Below are positions 1 to 8,486 of a stretch of DNA of 64,000 nucleotides, piece after piece. Below the pieces are notes generated by a model, which was given only the letters and a program-made list of their open reading frames with translations, had not been told where the DNA came from and did not search any database. This DNA is from Nocardioides sp. Soil774 (GTDB taxonomy: Bacteria; Actinomycetota; Actinomycetes; Propionibacteriales; Nocardioidaceae): NCBI RefSeq assembly GCF_001428125.1, contig NZ_LMSM01000010.1, positions 219,524-283,523 of the forward strand, given 5' to 3'. Position 1 is the first letter of the stretch. Every line of letters starts with the position of its first letter. Made by a program: the position numbers and the translations under genes.

Positions 1-891
1 GCCGACCAGCAGCCACCGCAGCAGGGAGAAGGCCGGCACCCCGACGGCCAGGACCACGATCCCGGTCGCGGCGCCGAGCAGCGGCCAGCGCCAGCGGCCG
101 AGCGCCACGGGCACGGCGGCGCGTGCGGCGCCACGGCCCACGCGGGCGTAGCGGCGGTCGCCCCGCATCCGCAGCTCGGCGAGCAGCAGCACCAGGCACA
201 GCAGCACCAGCACGCCCGCCATCGCGGTCGCGGCGGCACCGTTGAAGGTCGAGCCGTACTGGTCGTAGATCGCGGTGGTGAAGGTCGGGAAGCGCAGCAG
301 CGACAGGGCACCGAACTCCGCCAGGAGGTGCAGGCCGACGAGCAGCGCGCCGCCGAGCAGGGCAGGGCGCAGCTGCGGCAGCACGACGGTGCGGAAGGTG
401 CGAGCGCGTGAGTGGCCGAGCGACCAGGCCGACTCCTCCAGCGCTGGGTCCAGGCGCCGCAGCATTGCCACGACGGGGAGGTAGACCAGCGGGTAGTAGG
501 AGAGCGTCACGACCACGAAGGCACCGCTGAAGCCGTGCACGTCACGGTTGAGCGAGACCCAGGCGTAGCCGTTGACGAAGGCCGGCACGGCGAGCGGCGC
601 GACCAGCAACCCGTGCCAGAGGCGGCGGCCGGGGAGGTCGGTGCGCTCGACGAGGACCGCGAGCGCCACGCCGAGCGCGGCGGTGGCGGCCATGCAGGCG
701 AGGGCGAGGCTGACGGTGTTGGTCAGCAGCTCGACGATGCGCGGGCGGGCGAGCAGGTGCCAGAGGTCGACGGGGCCGATGACGACGACGTACGTCGCGA
801 CGTAGCCCAGCGGCACGAGCGCCAGCAGCGCCACGACCGCGCCTGCGAGGAGCAGCAGGCGCGGCGTGTGGCGTCCGGTGGTGTCGTGCAT
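1..891 (-). CDS. Iron ABC transporter permease (3' part beyond window)
   Basis: Inner-membrane permease of a binding-protein-dependent ABC transporter, FbpB/ThiP type, expected to move ferric iron across the membrane. The reading frame is open from an ATG at 891 to the window edge (297 codons) and is rich in hydrophobic helices. The first helix lies at about residues 10-35. A typical inner-membrane permease loop follows around residues 150-175 (EESAWSLGHSR, then a TVVLPQLRPALLGG-like stretch), matching the EAA motif that docks the ATPase. The start lies 5 nt after the stop of the binding-protein gene, so the two are co-transcribed. The ATPase and the second half of this normally 500-residue permease lie outside the window. 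Family call is firm; iron as substrate is inferred from the partner gene and the iron box. Confidence 0.8.
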   Translation of the reverse strand, partial: MHDTTGRHTPRLLLLAGAVVALLALVPLGYVATYVVVIGPVDLWHLLARPRIVELLTNTVSLALACMAATAALGVALAVLVERTDLPGRRLWHGLLVAPLAVPAFVNGYAWVSLNRDVHGFSGAFVVVTLSYYPLVYLPVVAMLRRLDPALEESAWSLGHSRARTFRTVVLPQLRPALLGGALLVGLHLLAEFGALSLLRFPTFTTAIYDQYGSTFNGAAATAMAGVLVLLCLVLLLAELRMRGDRRYARVGRGAARAAVPVALGRWRWPLLGAATGIVVLAVGVPAFSLLRWLLVG

Positions 892-896
892 CGTGC

Positions 897-1925
897 TCAG
901 AGCAGGCCAGCCTCGGTCATCAGGTCGGTGACCTCCGGCCCGTTGAGGCTGGACACGTCGACCTGCGGGGGCTCGAGCTCGTCGAACGGCTTGATGTCGG
1001 GGTTGAGCTTGGCGTCGGGGTTGAGGGGGTACTCCAGGGCGTACGACTCGGCCATCGCCTGCTGCGCCTCGGTGCCGGTGAGCCAGGTGATGAACTGCTC
1101 GGCGGCGTCCTGGTGCTCGCTGCTGGCGAGGATGCCGGCGCCGGAGACGCTGAGGAAGGCGCCGGGGTCCTGGTCGCCGAAGAAGTGCAGCGCCGAGCCG
1201 TCGGAGTCGCTGCCGTTCTCGGCGCGGTCGCGGTACCAGTAGTAGCTGTAGGCGATGCCGGCGTCGACCTCGCCGGAGTCGACCGACTGCATGACGACGA
1301 GGTTGTTCTGCACGACGACGCCGTTGGCCTTGAGCCCGGCCAGCCAGTCGGCGGTGGCCTGCTTGCCCTCGAGCTCGAGGACCGCGGACACGATCGCCTG
1401 GAAGTCGGCGCCGGTGGGGGAGAAGGCGACGCGGCCCTTCCACTCGGGCTTGGCGAAGTCGAGGATCGAGGCGGGCATGTCGGCGTCGGTCATCGAGTCG
1501 GTGTTGTACATCGCGACGGTGGAGCGGGCCAGGAAGCCGGTCCACATCCGGTCCGCGGGGACGTAGTCGTCGGGGATGGTCGCGGTGGCCGACTCGGGCA
1601 GCTCGGCGAAGAGGCCGGCGTTGTCGACGATGCTCATGGCCGGGGAGTTCTCGGTGAGGAAGACGTCCGCGGGGGAGTCCTTGCCCTCCTCGACGATCTG
1701 GTTGGCCATCTCGAGGTCCTTGCCGCTGCGCAGCTCGACGTCGAGGCCGGACTGCTCCTCGAACATCGGCACGATCTCGTCGAGCAGCTGCTCGTGCTGG
1801 GCGTTGTAGATGACGAGGTCGGGCGAGCTGAAGACACCGCAGCCCGACAGGGTCGAGGCGGTGAGGAGGGTGCTGGCCAGCGCCACGCCGATGCGGGCGG
1901 CGGAGCGTCGCGGGGAGGTCGTCAC
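897..1925 (-). CDS. Ferric iron ABC transporter substrate-binding lipoprotein
   Basis: Lipid-anchored extracellular solute-binding protein of 342 residues, FbpA/FutA type (extracellular solute-binding family 1). It starts with GTG at 1925 behind an AAGGA ribosome site. Residues 1-29 form a lipoprotein signal peptide with lipobox LSGC, so Cys29 is the lipidated residue. A tyrosine-rich YYWYR stretch near residue 228 corresponds to the paired tyrosines that coordinate Fe3+ in ferric-binding proteins. The body has the usual two-lobe sequence pattern, with the conserved DVFLTENSPAM stretch near residue 85. It is first in an operon with the permease, and an iron box sits just upstream, so it is probably derepressed on iron starvation. 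Confidence 0.87.
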   Translation of the reverse strand: MTTSPRRSAARIGVALASTLLTASTLSGCGVFSSPDLVIYNAQHEQLLDEIVPMFEEQSGLDVELRSGKDLEMANQIVEEGKDSPADVFLTENSPAMSIVDNAGLFAELPESATATIPDDYVPADRMWTGFLARSTVAMYNTDSMTDADMPASILDFAKPEWKGRVAFSPTGADFQAIVSAVLELEGKQATADWLAGLKANGVVVQNNLVVMQSVDSGEVDAGIAYSYYWYRDRAENGSDSDGSALHFFGDQDPGAFLSVSGAGILASSEHQDAAEQFITWLTGTEAQQAMAESYALEYPLNPDAKLNPDIKPFDELEPPQVDVSSLNGPEVTDLMTEAGLL

Positions 1926-1938
1926 AGGGCGTCCTTAC

Positions 1939-1957
1939 TTTGCTTAGGCTGCCCTAA
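1939..1957 (-). promoter_or_regulatory. IdeR/DtxR-type iron box
   Basis: The 19-bp sequence TTTGCTTAGGCTGCCCTAA matches the DtxR/IdeR consensus TWAGGTWAGSCTWACCTWA at about 15 of 19 positions and keeps the palindromic core. It ends 14 bp before the start codon of the iron-binding lipoprotein gene, so a bound repressor would block initiation. DtxR-family repressors bind such sites with Fe2+. Binding here is inferred from the match and the downstream function. Confidence 0.75.
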
Positions 1958-2033
1958 CTCTAGCCCGGGGTGGCTGCCGCGCGGGAATCGCGTACGTCAC
2001 ACGGACGGCGACTGCGACGTGGGTCACGTGCAG

Positions 2034-2051
2034 GGTTAGCGATCGCTAACC
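2034..2051. promoter_or_regulatory. 18-bp perfect palindrome, probable TetR-type operator
   Basis: GGTTAGCGATCGCTAACC is a perfect 18-bp inverted repeat placed 8 bp upstream of a likely -10 box at 2060, so it covers the -35 region of the acyl-CoA dehydrogenase promoter. Size and form resemble operators of TetR-family repressors of fatty-acid or branched-chain amino-acid catabolism. No such regulator is encoded nearby, so the binder is unknown. Confidence 0.6.
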
Positions 2052-2059
2052 TCTGCGGC

Positions 2060-2065
2060 TATTCT
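2060..2065 (+). promoter_or_regulatory. -10 box of leaderless acyl-CoA dehydrogenase gene
   Basis: TATTCT lies 7 nt before the ATG at 2073, so transcription should begin at or next to the start codon. There is no ribosome site between them, which fits a leaderless mRNA. Confidence 0.55.
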
Positions 2066-2072
2066 GCGAGTC

Positions 2073-3269
2073 ATGACCTTCGAGCTGTCCCCCGAGCACG
2101 AGCAGTTCCGTCGCAGCGTCCGTGACTTCGCGGAGGCCGAGATCGCGCCCCACGCCGCGCAGTGGGACCGCGACCACCACTTCCCGACCGACGTGGTCCA
2201 GAAGATGGGTGCGCTCGGCCTGATGGGCCTGACCGCTCCGGAGGAGTTCGGCGGCGCCGGGATGGCCGGCGAGGACGGCGGCTTCACCTCGCTGTGCCTG
2301 GCGATCGAGGAGATCGGCCGCGTCGACCAGTCGATGGGCATCACGCTCGAGGCCGCGGTCGGGCTCGGCATCAACCCGATCCTGACCTACGGCACGGATG
2401 AGCAGAAGAAGACCTGGCTGCCCGAGCTCGTCGCCGGCGAGAAGGTGGCCGGCTTCGGCCTCACCGAGCCCGGTGCCGGCTCCGACGCGGGCGCGACGAG
2501 GACCAAGGCCGTCCTGGAGGACGGCGAGTGGGTCGTCAACGGCGCCAAGCAGTTCATCACCAACTCCGGCTCCTCGATCACCTCGCTGGTCACCGTCACC
2601 GCACGCACCGGTGAGCGGGCCGACGGTCGCCCGGAGATCTCGACCATCGTCGTGCCCTCCGACACCCCCGGCTTCACCGCGGAGAAGGCCTACGACAAGC
2701 TCGGCTGGCACGCCTCCGACACCCACCCGCTCTCGTTCTCCGACGCGCGCGTGCCCGAGGCCAACCTGCTCGGCGAGCGCGGCCGCGGCTACGCCCAGTT
2801 CCTCGCCACCCTCGACGACGGCCGCGTCGCGATCGCCGCGCTCGCGGTCGGCTGCATCCAGGCCTGCCTCGACATGTCGCTGCAGTACGCCGGTGAGCGC
2901 CAGACCTTCGGCGGTCCGATCGGGCGCAAGCAGGGCCTCGCGTTCCAGGTCAGCGACCTGCAGGTCATGCTCGACGCCTCGCGCCTGCTGACCTACAAGG
3001 CCGCCGCGATGAAGGACGCCATGGACGCCGGCCACTCGGTCTCGATGGGTGCCTTCAAGCAGGCCGCGGCCGTCGCCAAGCTCTACACCACCGAGTCGGC
3101 CGTCACCGCGTCCCGCATCGCCACGCAGGTCTTCGGCGGCTACGGCTTCATGGAGGAGTACCCCGTCGTCCGGTTCTACCGCGACGCCAAGGTGCTCGAG
3201 ATCGGCGAGGGCACCTCGGAGGTCCAGCGGATGCTCATCGCGCGGGGGCTCGGCCTGCCGGTCGAGTGA
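2073..3269 (+). CDS. Acyl-CoA dehydrogenase
   Basis: FAD-dependent acyl-CoA dehydrogenase of 398 residues, a normal length for the family, catalysing alpha,beta-dehydrogenation of an acyl-CoA in fatty-acid or branched-chain amino-acid breakdown. The N-terminal helical domain begins at once (LSPEHEQFRRSVRDFAE). The middle beta domain carries the FGLTEPGAGSDAG signature and the C-terminal helical domain carries FGGYGFMEEYPV. The catalytic base is probably Glu379 in the motif GEGTSEVQR. The ATG at 2073 is supported by a -10 box 7 nt upstream. It is monocistronic, with a palindromic operator at its promoter. Chain-length specificity cannot be told from sequence alone; isovaleryl- or medium-chain-type activity is plausible. 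Confidence 0.9.
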   Translation: MTFELSPEHEQFRRSVRDFAEAEIAPHAAQWDRDHHFPTDVVQKMGALGLMGLTAPEEFGGAGMAGEDGGFTSLCLAIEEIGRVDQSMGITLEAAVGLGINPILTYGTDEQKKTWLPELVAGEKVAGFGLTEPGAGSDAGATRTKAVLEDGEWVVNGAKQFITNSGSSITSLVTVTARTGERADGRPEISTIVVPSDTPGFTAEKAYDKLGWHASDTHPLSFSDARVPEANLLGERGRGYAQFLATLDDGRVAIAALAVGCIQACLDMSLQYAGERQTFGGPIGRKQGLAFQVSDLQVMLDASRLLTYKAAAMKDAMDAGHSVSMGAFKQAAAVAKLYTTESAVTASRIATQVFGGYGFMEEYPVVRFYRDAKVLEIGEGTSEVQRMLIARGLGLPVE

Positions 3270-3448
3270 GGCGGGCTCACAGCGCACCGCGGACGAACGC
3301 GGTCGCCTTGCGGCCACCGATGCGGACAAGCGCCACCAGCTGCACGCCTCCTGTGGACAGCGTCAGGCCGAGCGCGCGGGGACGAACAACAGCAACAGCT
3401 CGCGGCGGTCATCGCGGCCGGGTGTGGCAATCACGCTCCTCGACCTGA

Positions 3449-4783
3449 TCAGCCAGCGAGGACGAAGTCGATCGTCAGGGCTGGCACGTCTCGGCGCCTG
3501 ATCGTCGCGACCGGTGGCGGTCGGCTGCTGTGGCTGTGGCCGGTCGGAAGGATGGTGGTCACGCTGCCGTCCGGCTCGGGTCTCGTCCGCCAGCGCGGGG
3601 ACTCCTTGGCGTAGTTGCAGGCCTCGCAGAGACCTTCACCATTGGTGCTCGACGTGGGTCCGCCGCCGGCGTGGCGGCGTACGTGGTCGATGTGCCGGAT
3701 GGGGGCGTCGCACCATGGCGTGCGGCACACTTGGTCGCGCAGCCGGATGAAGCGGGCCAGACCCGCAGGGAAGAGGCGGGCGCGGCTGTCCATCGCGACC
3801 AGGTCGCCTGTCGTTGGCGAGGCGTAGAGCCTGCGGAGCCAGACCTCCTCGCCTGAGCCGAGGGCGTCGGCGACGATCTCGCGGGCGAGCTCGGCGGGGA
3901 TCGGTCCGAACCCGGCGAGGCGAGCGTCGTCGTCGGCTGTGCCAAGCAGTGCGTCGTGGGACATCACGAGGTTGAGGTCGACGGAGCGGGACGCGGAAGC
4001 GGGACTCGCGGCGTGCTCGGACGTGTCGACGCCGAGGGCGCGCCTGACCAGCTCGTCGGCCATCACCTGGCCCTTCGAGCGCGGGTCGCCCTGCGCGTGG
4101 GCAGTGTCTGCATCGCGCGTCAGCGCGGCGAACGCCGCCACGCCGGCCGCCACCGGCAGCAGGGCGGACAACCAGACCATCGTGTCAGGCGCGGGCCGGA
4201 TCGAGACCCGGCGCTCGGACTCGGCCTTGCGCCGGCGGGCTGTCACCGCCTCCGCGTCCAGTCTGGCCGCCTCGCCTTGCGCACGACCGATGACCTCCCG
4301 GTCGCTCATCGCCTCGAACGCGTCATGGTCGGCGGCCAGCAGCTCGTCGACGGCCAGCCGGTGCTCGAGTGAGAGGCATGCGGTCTCGCGTGCCACCACG
4401 GTTGCGCGCCACTCGGTGATCCGGCCGGCGCGCCACGCGGCCCACGTGTGCGGCAGCTCGCGCTGCACGACACGGGCCAGGCCGAGGTGGCGCTGGCCGC
4501 GGTGCGGGGACTCGCGGCGTGCGCGGGCGACCATCGAGCCGACACCCTGACCCCTTCTGGCGGCAGGGACGCCGAGGTCCTCATGGTCCGCCTCGACCGA
4601 CTCGGCCAGGTCGGCGGCGTGCGCGGCCTGCGCCGCCGTGGCCGTGCAGACCAGCTCCTCGAGCGCGCGGATCAGGTCGAACCGCCCCGCGTCGTCGAGC
4701 CAGCTCGGGCCGTCGAGCCCCACTTGCACCTCGCGCCGCATCGCCGCGACGGCGGCGGCGGTGAGGGGCTGGGTGGTGGGCAT
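3449..4783 (-). CDS. DUF222 / HNH endonuclease domain protein (13E12 family)
   Basis: Protein of about 444 residues with an N-terminal DUF222 region and a C-terminal HNH nuclease domain. The latter is recognisable by CRTPWC, then HIDHVRRHAGGG and a closing N-x-L-C-x-x-C-N pattern (GEGLCEACNYAK), which supply the zinc-binding cysteines and the catalytic histidine. I place the start at ATG 4783; the frame stays open upstream to 4879 but that stretch is low quality. The family occurs in many copies in actinobacterial genomes and is often linked to mobile DNA, but its biological role is unsettled. It stands alone here, convergent with the acyl-CoA dehydrogenase and divergent from the restriction operon. 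A second member lies at the right end of the window. Confidence 0.85.
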   Translation of the reverse strand: MPTTQPLTAAAVAAMRREVQVGLDGPSWLDDAGRFDLIRALEELVCTATAAQAAHAADLAESVEADHEDLGVPAARRGQGVGSMVARARRESPHRGQRHLGLARVVQRELPHTWAAWRAGRITEWRATVVARETACLSLEHRLAVDELLAADHDAFEAMSDREVIGRAQGEAARLDAEAVTARRRKAESERRVSIRPAPDTMVWLSALLPVAAGVAAFAALTRDADTAHAQGDPRSKGQVMADELVRRALGVDTSEHAASPASASRSVDLNLVMSHDALLGTADDDARLAGFGPIPAELAREIVADALGSGEEVWLRRLYASPTTGDLVAMDSRARLFPAGLARFIRLRDQVCRTPWCDAPIRHIDHVRRHAGGGPTSSTNGEGLCEACNYAKESPRWRTRPEPDGSVTTILPTGHSHSSRPPPVATIRRRDVPALTIDFVLAG

Positions 4784-4953
4784 GGACCTACTCAAGCAGG
4801 AGGGTCCGACAACGGGATGGGGGCTCAAGCCCGTGGGGTTGAGAGCGCGGCCCGCGCCTCTCGCCCGGCCGGCTGTCAAGTTGCTCCGAACGCCGTCGGC
4901 CGCAGATCCGAGAGGTTAGGTTTGCCGTTGCACTGTGTGGACGAAGGGAAGAA

Positions 4954-7239
4954 ATGGCACCGCAGGGGTTCTCGGACAAGGTCGCGTTCGTGTGGAAGGT
5001 GGCAGACAAGCTGCGCGGCACCTTCAAGCAGCACGAGTACGGCTCCGTCATGCTTCCGCTGCTGGTGCTGCGCCGGATGGACGCCGTGCTCGAGCCGACC
5101 AAGCAGGCCGTCCTGGACGCCGCCAAGGGGATGAGCGACATCGGGCCCGGCCAGGACGCGATCCTGAAGCGGGTAGCGGGCCAGCGCTTCTACAACACCT
5201 CGCCGCTGACGATCGCCTCGATGCTGAGCGACGACAAGAACCTCGACCAAGCGCTCGCGGGATACGTCCGACGCCTCTCCTCCGACGCGTACGCCGTGAT
5301 GGAGGCGTACAACATCGACGACAAGATTCAGCGGATGCACAAGGCCGGGATCCTGTACGCCGTCCTGGCTGACTTCGCCGACCTCGACGTGCGCCCGAGC
5401 ATCGTCAGCAACGAGGCGATGGGCTACATCTTCGAGGAGCTGCTGAGGAAGTTCTCCGAGATGTCCAACGAGACGGCAGGTGAGCACTACACGCCGCGCG
5501 AGGTCATCGACCTCATGGTGCACCTGATGCTCACCGGCAGGACCGCGGCAGAGCTCACGGAGAATCCCAAGCCCGTCCGCACCGTCTACGACCCGTCCGC
5601 CGGCACGGGCGGCATGCTCATGGGTGCGTTGCACCAGATCGAGCAGCTCAACCCCGGCGCTGTGGTGAAGGTCTACGGTCAGGAGCTCAACGACGAGACC
5701 TGGGCGATCGCGCAGTCCGACCTGATGATGCAGGACATCGATCCCAAGCAGATGGCCAACGGCAACACGCTCGTCGCCGACGCCTTCGCGACTCTTCCGG
5801 GCTTCGACTTCATCCTTGCCAATCCGCCCTACGGCGTGGACTGGAAGGGCTACGCGGCCCCGATCAAGGACGAGCACTCCAAGCTCGGCTTCGACGGTCG
5901 CTTCGGCGCCGGTCTCCCTCGCGTGTCAGACGGGTCGTTGCTCTTCCTGCAACACATGCTAAGCAAGATGAAGCCTGGCGGCTCTCGCGTCGGCATCGTG
6001 CTCTCGGGCTCGCCTCTGTTCTCGGGTCAGGCCGGCTCGGGGGAGTCGGAGATCCGCCGCTGGATCCTCGAGAACGACTGGCTCGAGGGCATCGTCGCCC
6101 TTCCGGACCAGATGTTCTACAACACCGGGATCTCCACCTACGTCTGGATCCTCACCAACGACAAGGCCGCAGCCGATCGCGGCCTCGTCAAGCTGGTCGA
6201 CGCCCGTGAGCTCGGCACGAAGATGCGCAAGTCGCTCGGCGACAAGCGCAAGGAGCTCACCGCCGACGCGATCACCCAGATCGTCCAGCTGTACGGCGGC
6301 GCGCTGGGGGAGTACGCCGATGACCCACGTGTGAAGGTGCTGACCCGCGAGACCTTCGGGTTCCAGCGCATCACCGTCGAGCGGCCGCTGCGGCCGCGCT
6401 GGGAGCTGACATCGGCCGTCCTGGATCGCCTGGAGGCGGACGGCGGCGAGACTACCGACTTGCAGCGGCTCCTCGGCGTCCAGGCTGACTCGGAGGACGT
6501 GTTTAGGGCACGGCTGTTCGACGCATATACCGGCCACGGATGCTTGCCGGACAACCGGAGCCACCTGTTGCCACTCTCGTCCGAGTACGACGGGTGGGAG
6601 GCGCACCTCGGCGTCGACCAGACGCACTACGACGTCGGCTTCGACGAGGAGCGGGGCACGTGGATCGCGACTCGCGGCGGGACGTGGGACGACGTGGTCG
6701 TCGCAGGTGAGGCTGATGAGGCGGCGACGGTCAAGGCGCTCGAGCATCGGATCCACGAGACCTGGTGTGAGGGAACATGCGACCGGCGCTTCGAGGCCGG
6801 CCCGGGGCTCATCCGGGACGGGTCGACGGTCAACACCATGATCGGGCCCCCGCGCCACGGGCTCTTCGGCGAGCTGACCGGCCTGGCGGCAGGGACCTCT
6901 GCTTCGTCGCCCGCTCTGGAGAAGAAGGGCAAGCCGGTTCCCGACCCCAAGCTGCGGGACCAGGAGAACGTGCCGCTGCCGGCAGGGTTCCTCGATCTCG
7001 ACGCAGGCGAACGGACCAGGGTGCTGCGCGAGGCGGCCGAGAAGCAACTCGAGGAGGAGATCCGGCCGTACGTCGCCGATGCCTGGATCGACCACGCCAA
7101 GACCAAGGTCGGGTTCGAGATCCCGTTCACGCGTCAGTTCTACGTCTATACACCGCCGCGTCCGGTCGAGGAGATCGCCGCCGAGATCAACGAGCTCGAG
7201 GGGCAGATCCAGGAGTGGATGAGGGAGCTGGGCTTATGA
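4954..7239 (+). CDS. hsdM: Type I restriction-modification DNA methyltransferase subunit M
   Basis: N6-adenine methyltransferase subunit of a type I restriction-modification system; with HsdS it methylates the two-part target. The N-terminal HsdM helical domain is clear (FVWKVADKLRG onwards). AdoMet motif I is DPSAGTGG at residues 213-220 and catalytic motif IV is NPPY at 290-293; GEHYTP at 176-181 is typical of the family. At 761 residues it belongs to the long HsdM group, whose C-terminal end (RQFYVYTPPRP) is present. Between about 515 and 655 it carries a stretch I do not recognise from typical members. ATG 4954 follows a GAAGGGAAG ribosome site; TAGGTT at 4917-4922 may be its -10. Its stop overlaps the hsdS start (ATGA). 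Confidence 0.93.
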   Translation: MAPQGFSDKVAFVWKVADKLRGTFKQHEYGSVMLPLLVLRRMDAVLEPTKQAVLDAAKGMSDIGPGQDAILKRVAGQRFYNTSPLTIASMLSDDKNLDQALAGYVRRLSSDAYAVMEAYNIDDKIQRMHKAGILYAVLADFADLDVRPSIVSNEAMGYIFEELLRKFSEMSNETAGEHYTPREVIDLMVHLMLTGRTAAELTENPKPVRTVYDPSAGTGGMLMGALHQIEQLNPGAVVKVYGQELNDETWAIAQSDLMMQDIDPKQMANGNTLVADAFATLPGFDFILANPPYGVDWKGYAAPIKDEHSKLGFDGRFGAGLPRVSDGSLLFLQHMLSKMKPGGSRVGIVLSGSPLFSGQAGSGESEIRRWILENDWLEGIVALPDQMFYNTGISTYVWILTNDKAAADRGLVKLVDARELGTKMRKSLGDKRKELTADAITQIVQLYGGALGEYADDPRVKVLTRETFGFQRITVERPLRPRWELTSAVLDRLEADGGETTDLQRLLGVQADSEDVFRARLFDAYTGHGCLPDNRSHLLPLSSEYDGWEAHLGVDQTHYDVGFDEERGTWIATRGGTWDDVVVAGEADEAATVKALEHRIHETWCEGTCDRRFEAGPGLIRDGSTVNTMIGPPRHGLFGELTGLAAGTSASSPALEKKGKPVPDPKLRDQENVPLPAGFLDLDAGERTRVLREAAEKQLEEEIRPYVADAWIDHAKTKVGFEIPFTRQFYVYTPPRPVEEIAAEINELEGQIQEWMRELGL

Positions 7240-8486
7240 GGCTCACCCTCGGCCAAGCAGCGGAAGTCCGCTTAGGGCGGCAGCGCTCACCCAAGGACCA
7301 CGAGGGTGACTCGATGGTGCCCTACCTGAGATCGGCGAACGTCGTGGATGGTGCACTGGATCTGTCCGACGTGAAACACATGAACTTCGAGGCAGAGGAA
7401 CAGACGCTTTTCCGATTGGCTTCGGGCGACGTGCTAATGACGGAAGGTAGCGGCAGCCGCGAAACCGTCGGGACCTCTGCCGTCTGGGCTGACGAGATCA
7501 GTGGACCCGTGTGCTTTCAGAACACGCTGCTTCGTCTACGTCCACGCACGGGCATCACCGACGGTAGGTTCTTGGCGTGGTGGGCGCGGCATGCGCACGC
7601 GTCTGGCCAGATCGGTGCAGCGGCGACGGGTGCAAACATCCTGCACTTGGGATCTGATGGCCTAAAGCGACTGACACTCTTTGTTCCGTCTCCTGAGGAG
7701 CAACAGCGGATCGCAGGCTTTCTGGACGGTAGGGTCGCGCGAATCGACGGCCTCATCGCGGCTCGTCGCGAGCAAATCCGATTCGCGCGCGACGCGATGA
7801 TGGCTGACTGGACAGAGCGCACTCGTGCGGTGGAATCACTGTTCCCCAATGTTCCGCTCCGTCGATTCCTCGTTTCGATCGTGGACGGTCCCTTTGGGTC
7901 GTCCCTCACATCGAGCCATTATTCCGACACGGGGACACGGGTCATCCGGCTAGGCAACATCGGCGTCGCCACCTTCCGAGACCACGATCGGGCCTATATT
8001 TCGGCAACACATGCCTCTGCGTTGCTTGCGCATTCCGTTGCTCCTGGAGATCTCATCATGGCTGGGATGGGTGATGATCGGTGGCCTCTCGGTCGATGCG
8101 CCATAGCGCCGGCGGACATCGGTCCGGCCATCGTTAAGGCCGATTGTTATCGGATTCGCCTTGACCCACGGATCAGCCATGAATTCGCTGCTGCGTTCCT
8201 TTCTAGCCCTCCTGCTGCTGCCCGAGCGGGATTGCTGGGACGAGGTGCCACGCGAGCACGCCTGAATACGGATGTCGCCAAGGCTTCAGAAATTTCTACC
8301 GCGGGCGAGTCAGAGCAGCGCGATTACGTCATGTCAGTCGGGGCCTTGCACGCTCGGTTCGCCAGCGCAGAGGCAACACTCGCGGCTTCTGTGCGCTTGC
8401 TCACCGAGTACAAGACCTCCCTCATCACGGCAGCCGTCACCGGCGAGCTCGACGTCACCACCGCCGGAAGTGGAATCCCCGCATGA
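7236..8486 (+). CDS. hsdS: Type I restriction-modification specificity subunit S
   Basis: Target-recognition subunit of 416 residues, with two target recognition domains separated by helical spacers. The first TRD runs from the start (LGQAAEVRLGRQ) to about residue 150, followed by a conserved helix (PSPEEQQRIAGFLDG). The second runs from about 195 (NVPLRRFLVSIVDGPFGSS) and the final helix ends LLTEYKTSLITAAVTGELDV, the usual closing signature. The start ATG at 7236 overlaps the hsdM stop. Base composition drops visibly relative to hsdM and hsdR, mainly over the TRDs, as expected if specificity domains have been exchanged by recombination. The recognition sequence cannot be predicted. Confidence 0.92.
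   Translation: MRLTLGQAAEVRLGRQRSPKDHEGDSMVPYLRSANVVDGALDLSDVKHMNFEAEEQTLFRLASGDVLMTEGSGSRETVGTSAVWADEISGPVCFQNTLLRLRPRTGITDGRFLAWWARHAHASGQIGAAATGANILHLGSDGLKRLTLFVPSPEEQQRIAGFLDGRVARIDGLIAARREQIRFARDAMMADWTERTRAVESLFPNVPLRRFLVSIVDGPFGSSLTSSHYSDTGTRVIRLGNIGVATFRDHDRAYISATHASALLAHSVAPGDLIMAGMGDDRWPLGRCAIAPADIGPAIVKADCYRIRLDPRISHEFAAAFLSSPPAAARAGLLGRGATRARLNTDVAKASEISTAGESEQRDYVMSVGALHARFASAEATLAASVRLLTEYKTSLITAAVTGELDVTTAGSGIPA

Noticed and set aside
3270..3448. Hidden small gene or RNA between the dehydrogenase and HNH gene
   Set aside because: Short frames there lack a ribosome site, leaderless box or family pattern, and no strong hairpin is visible.
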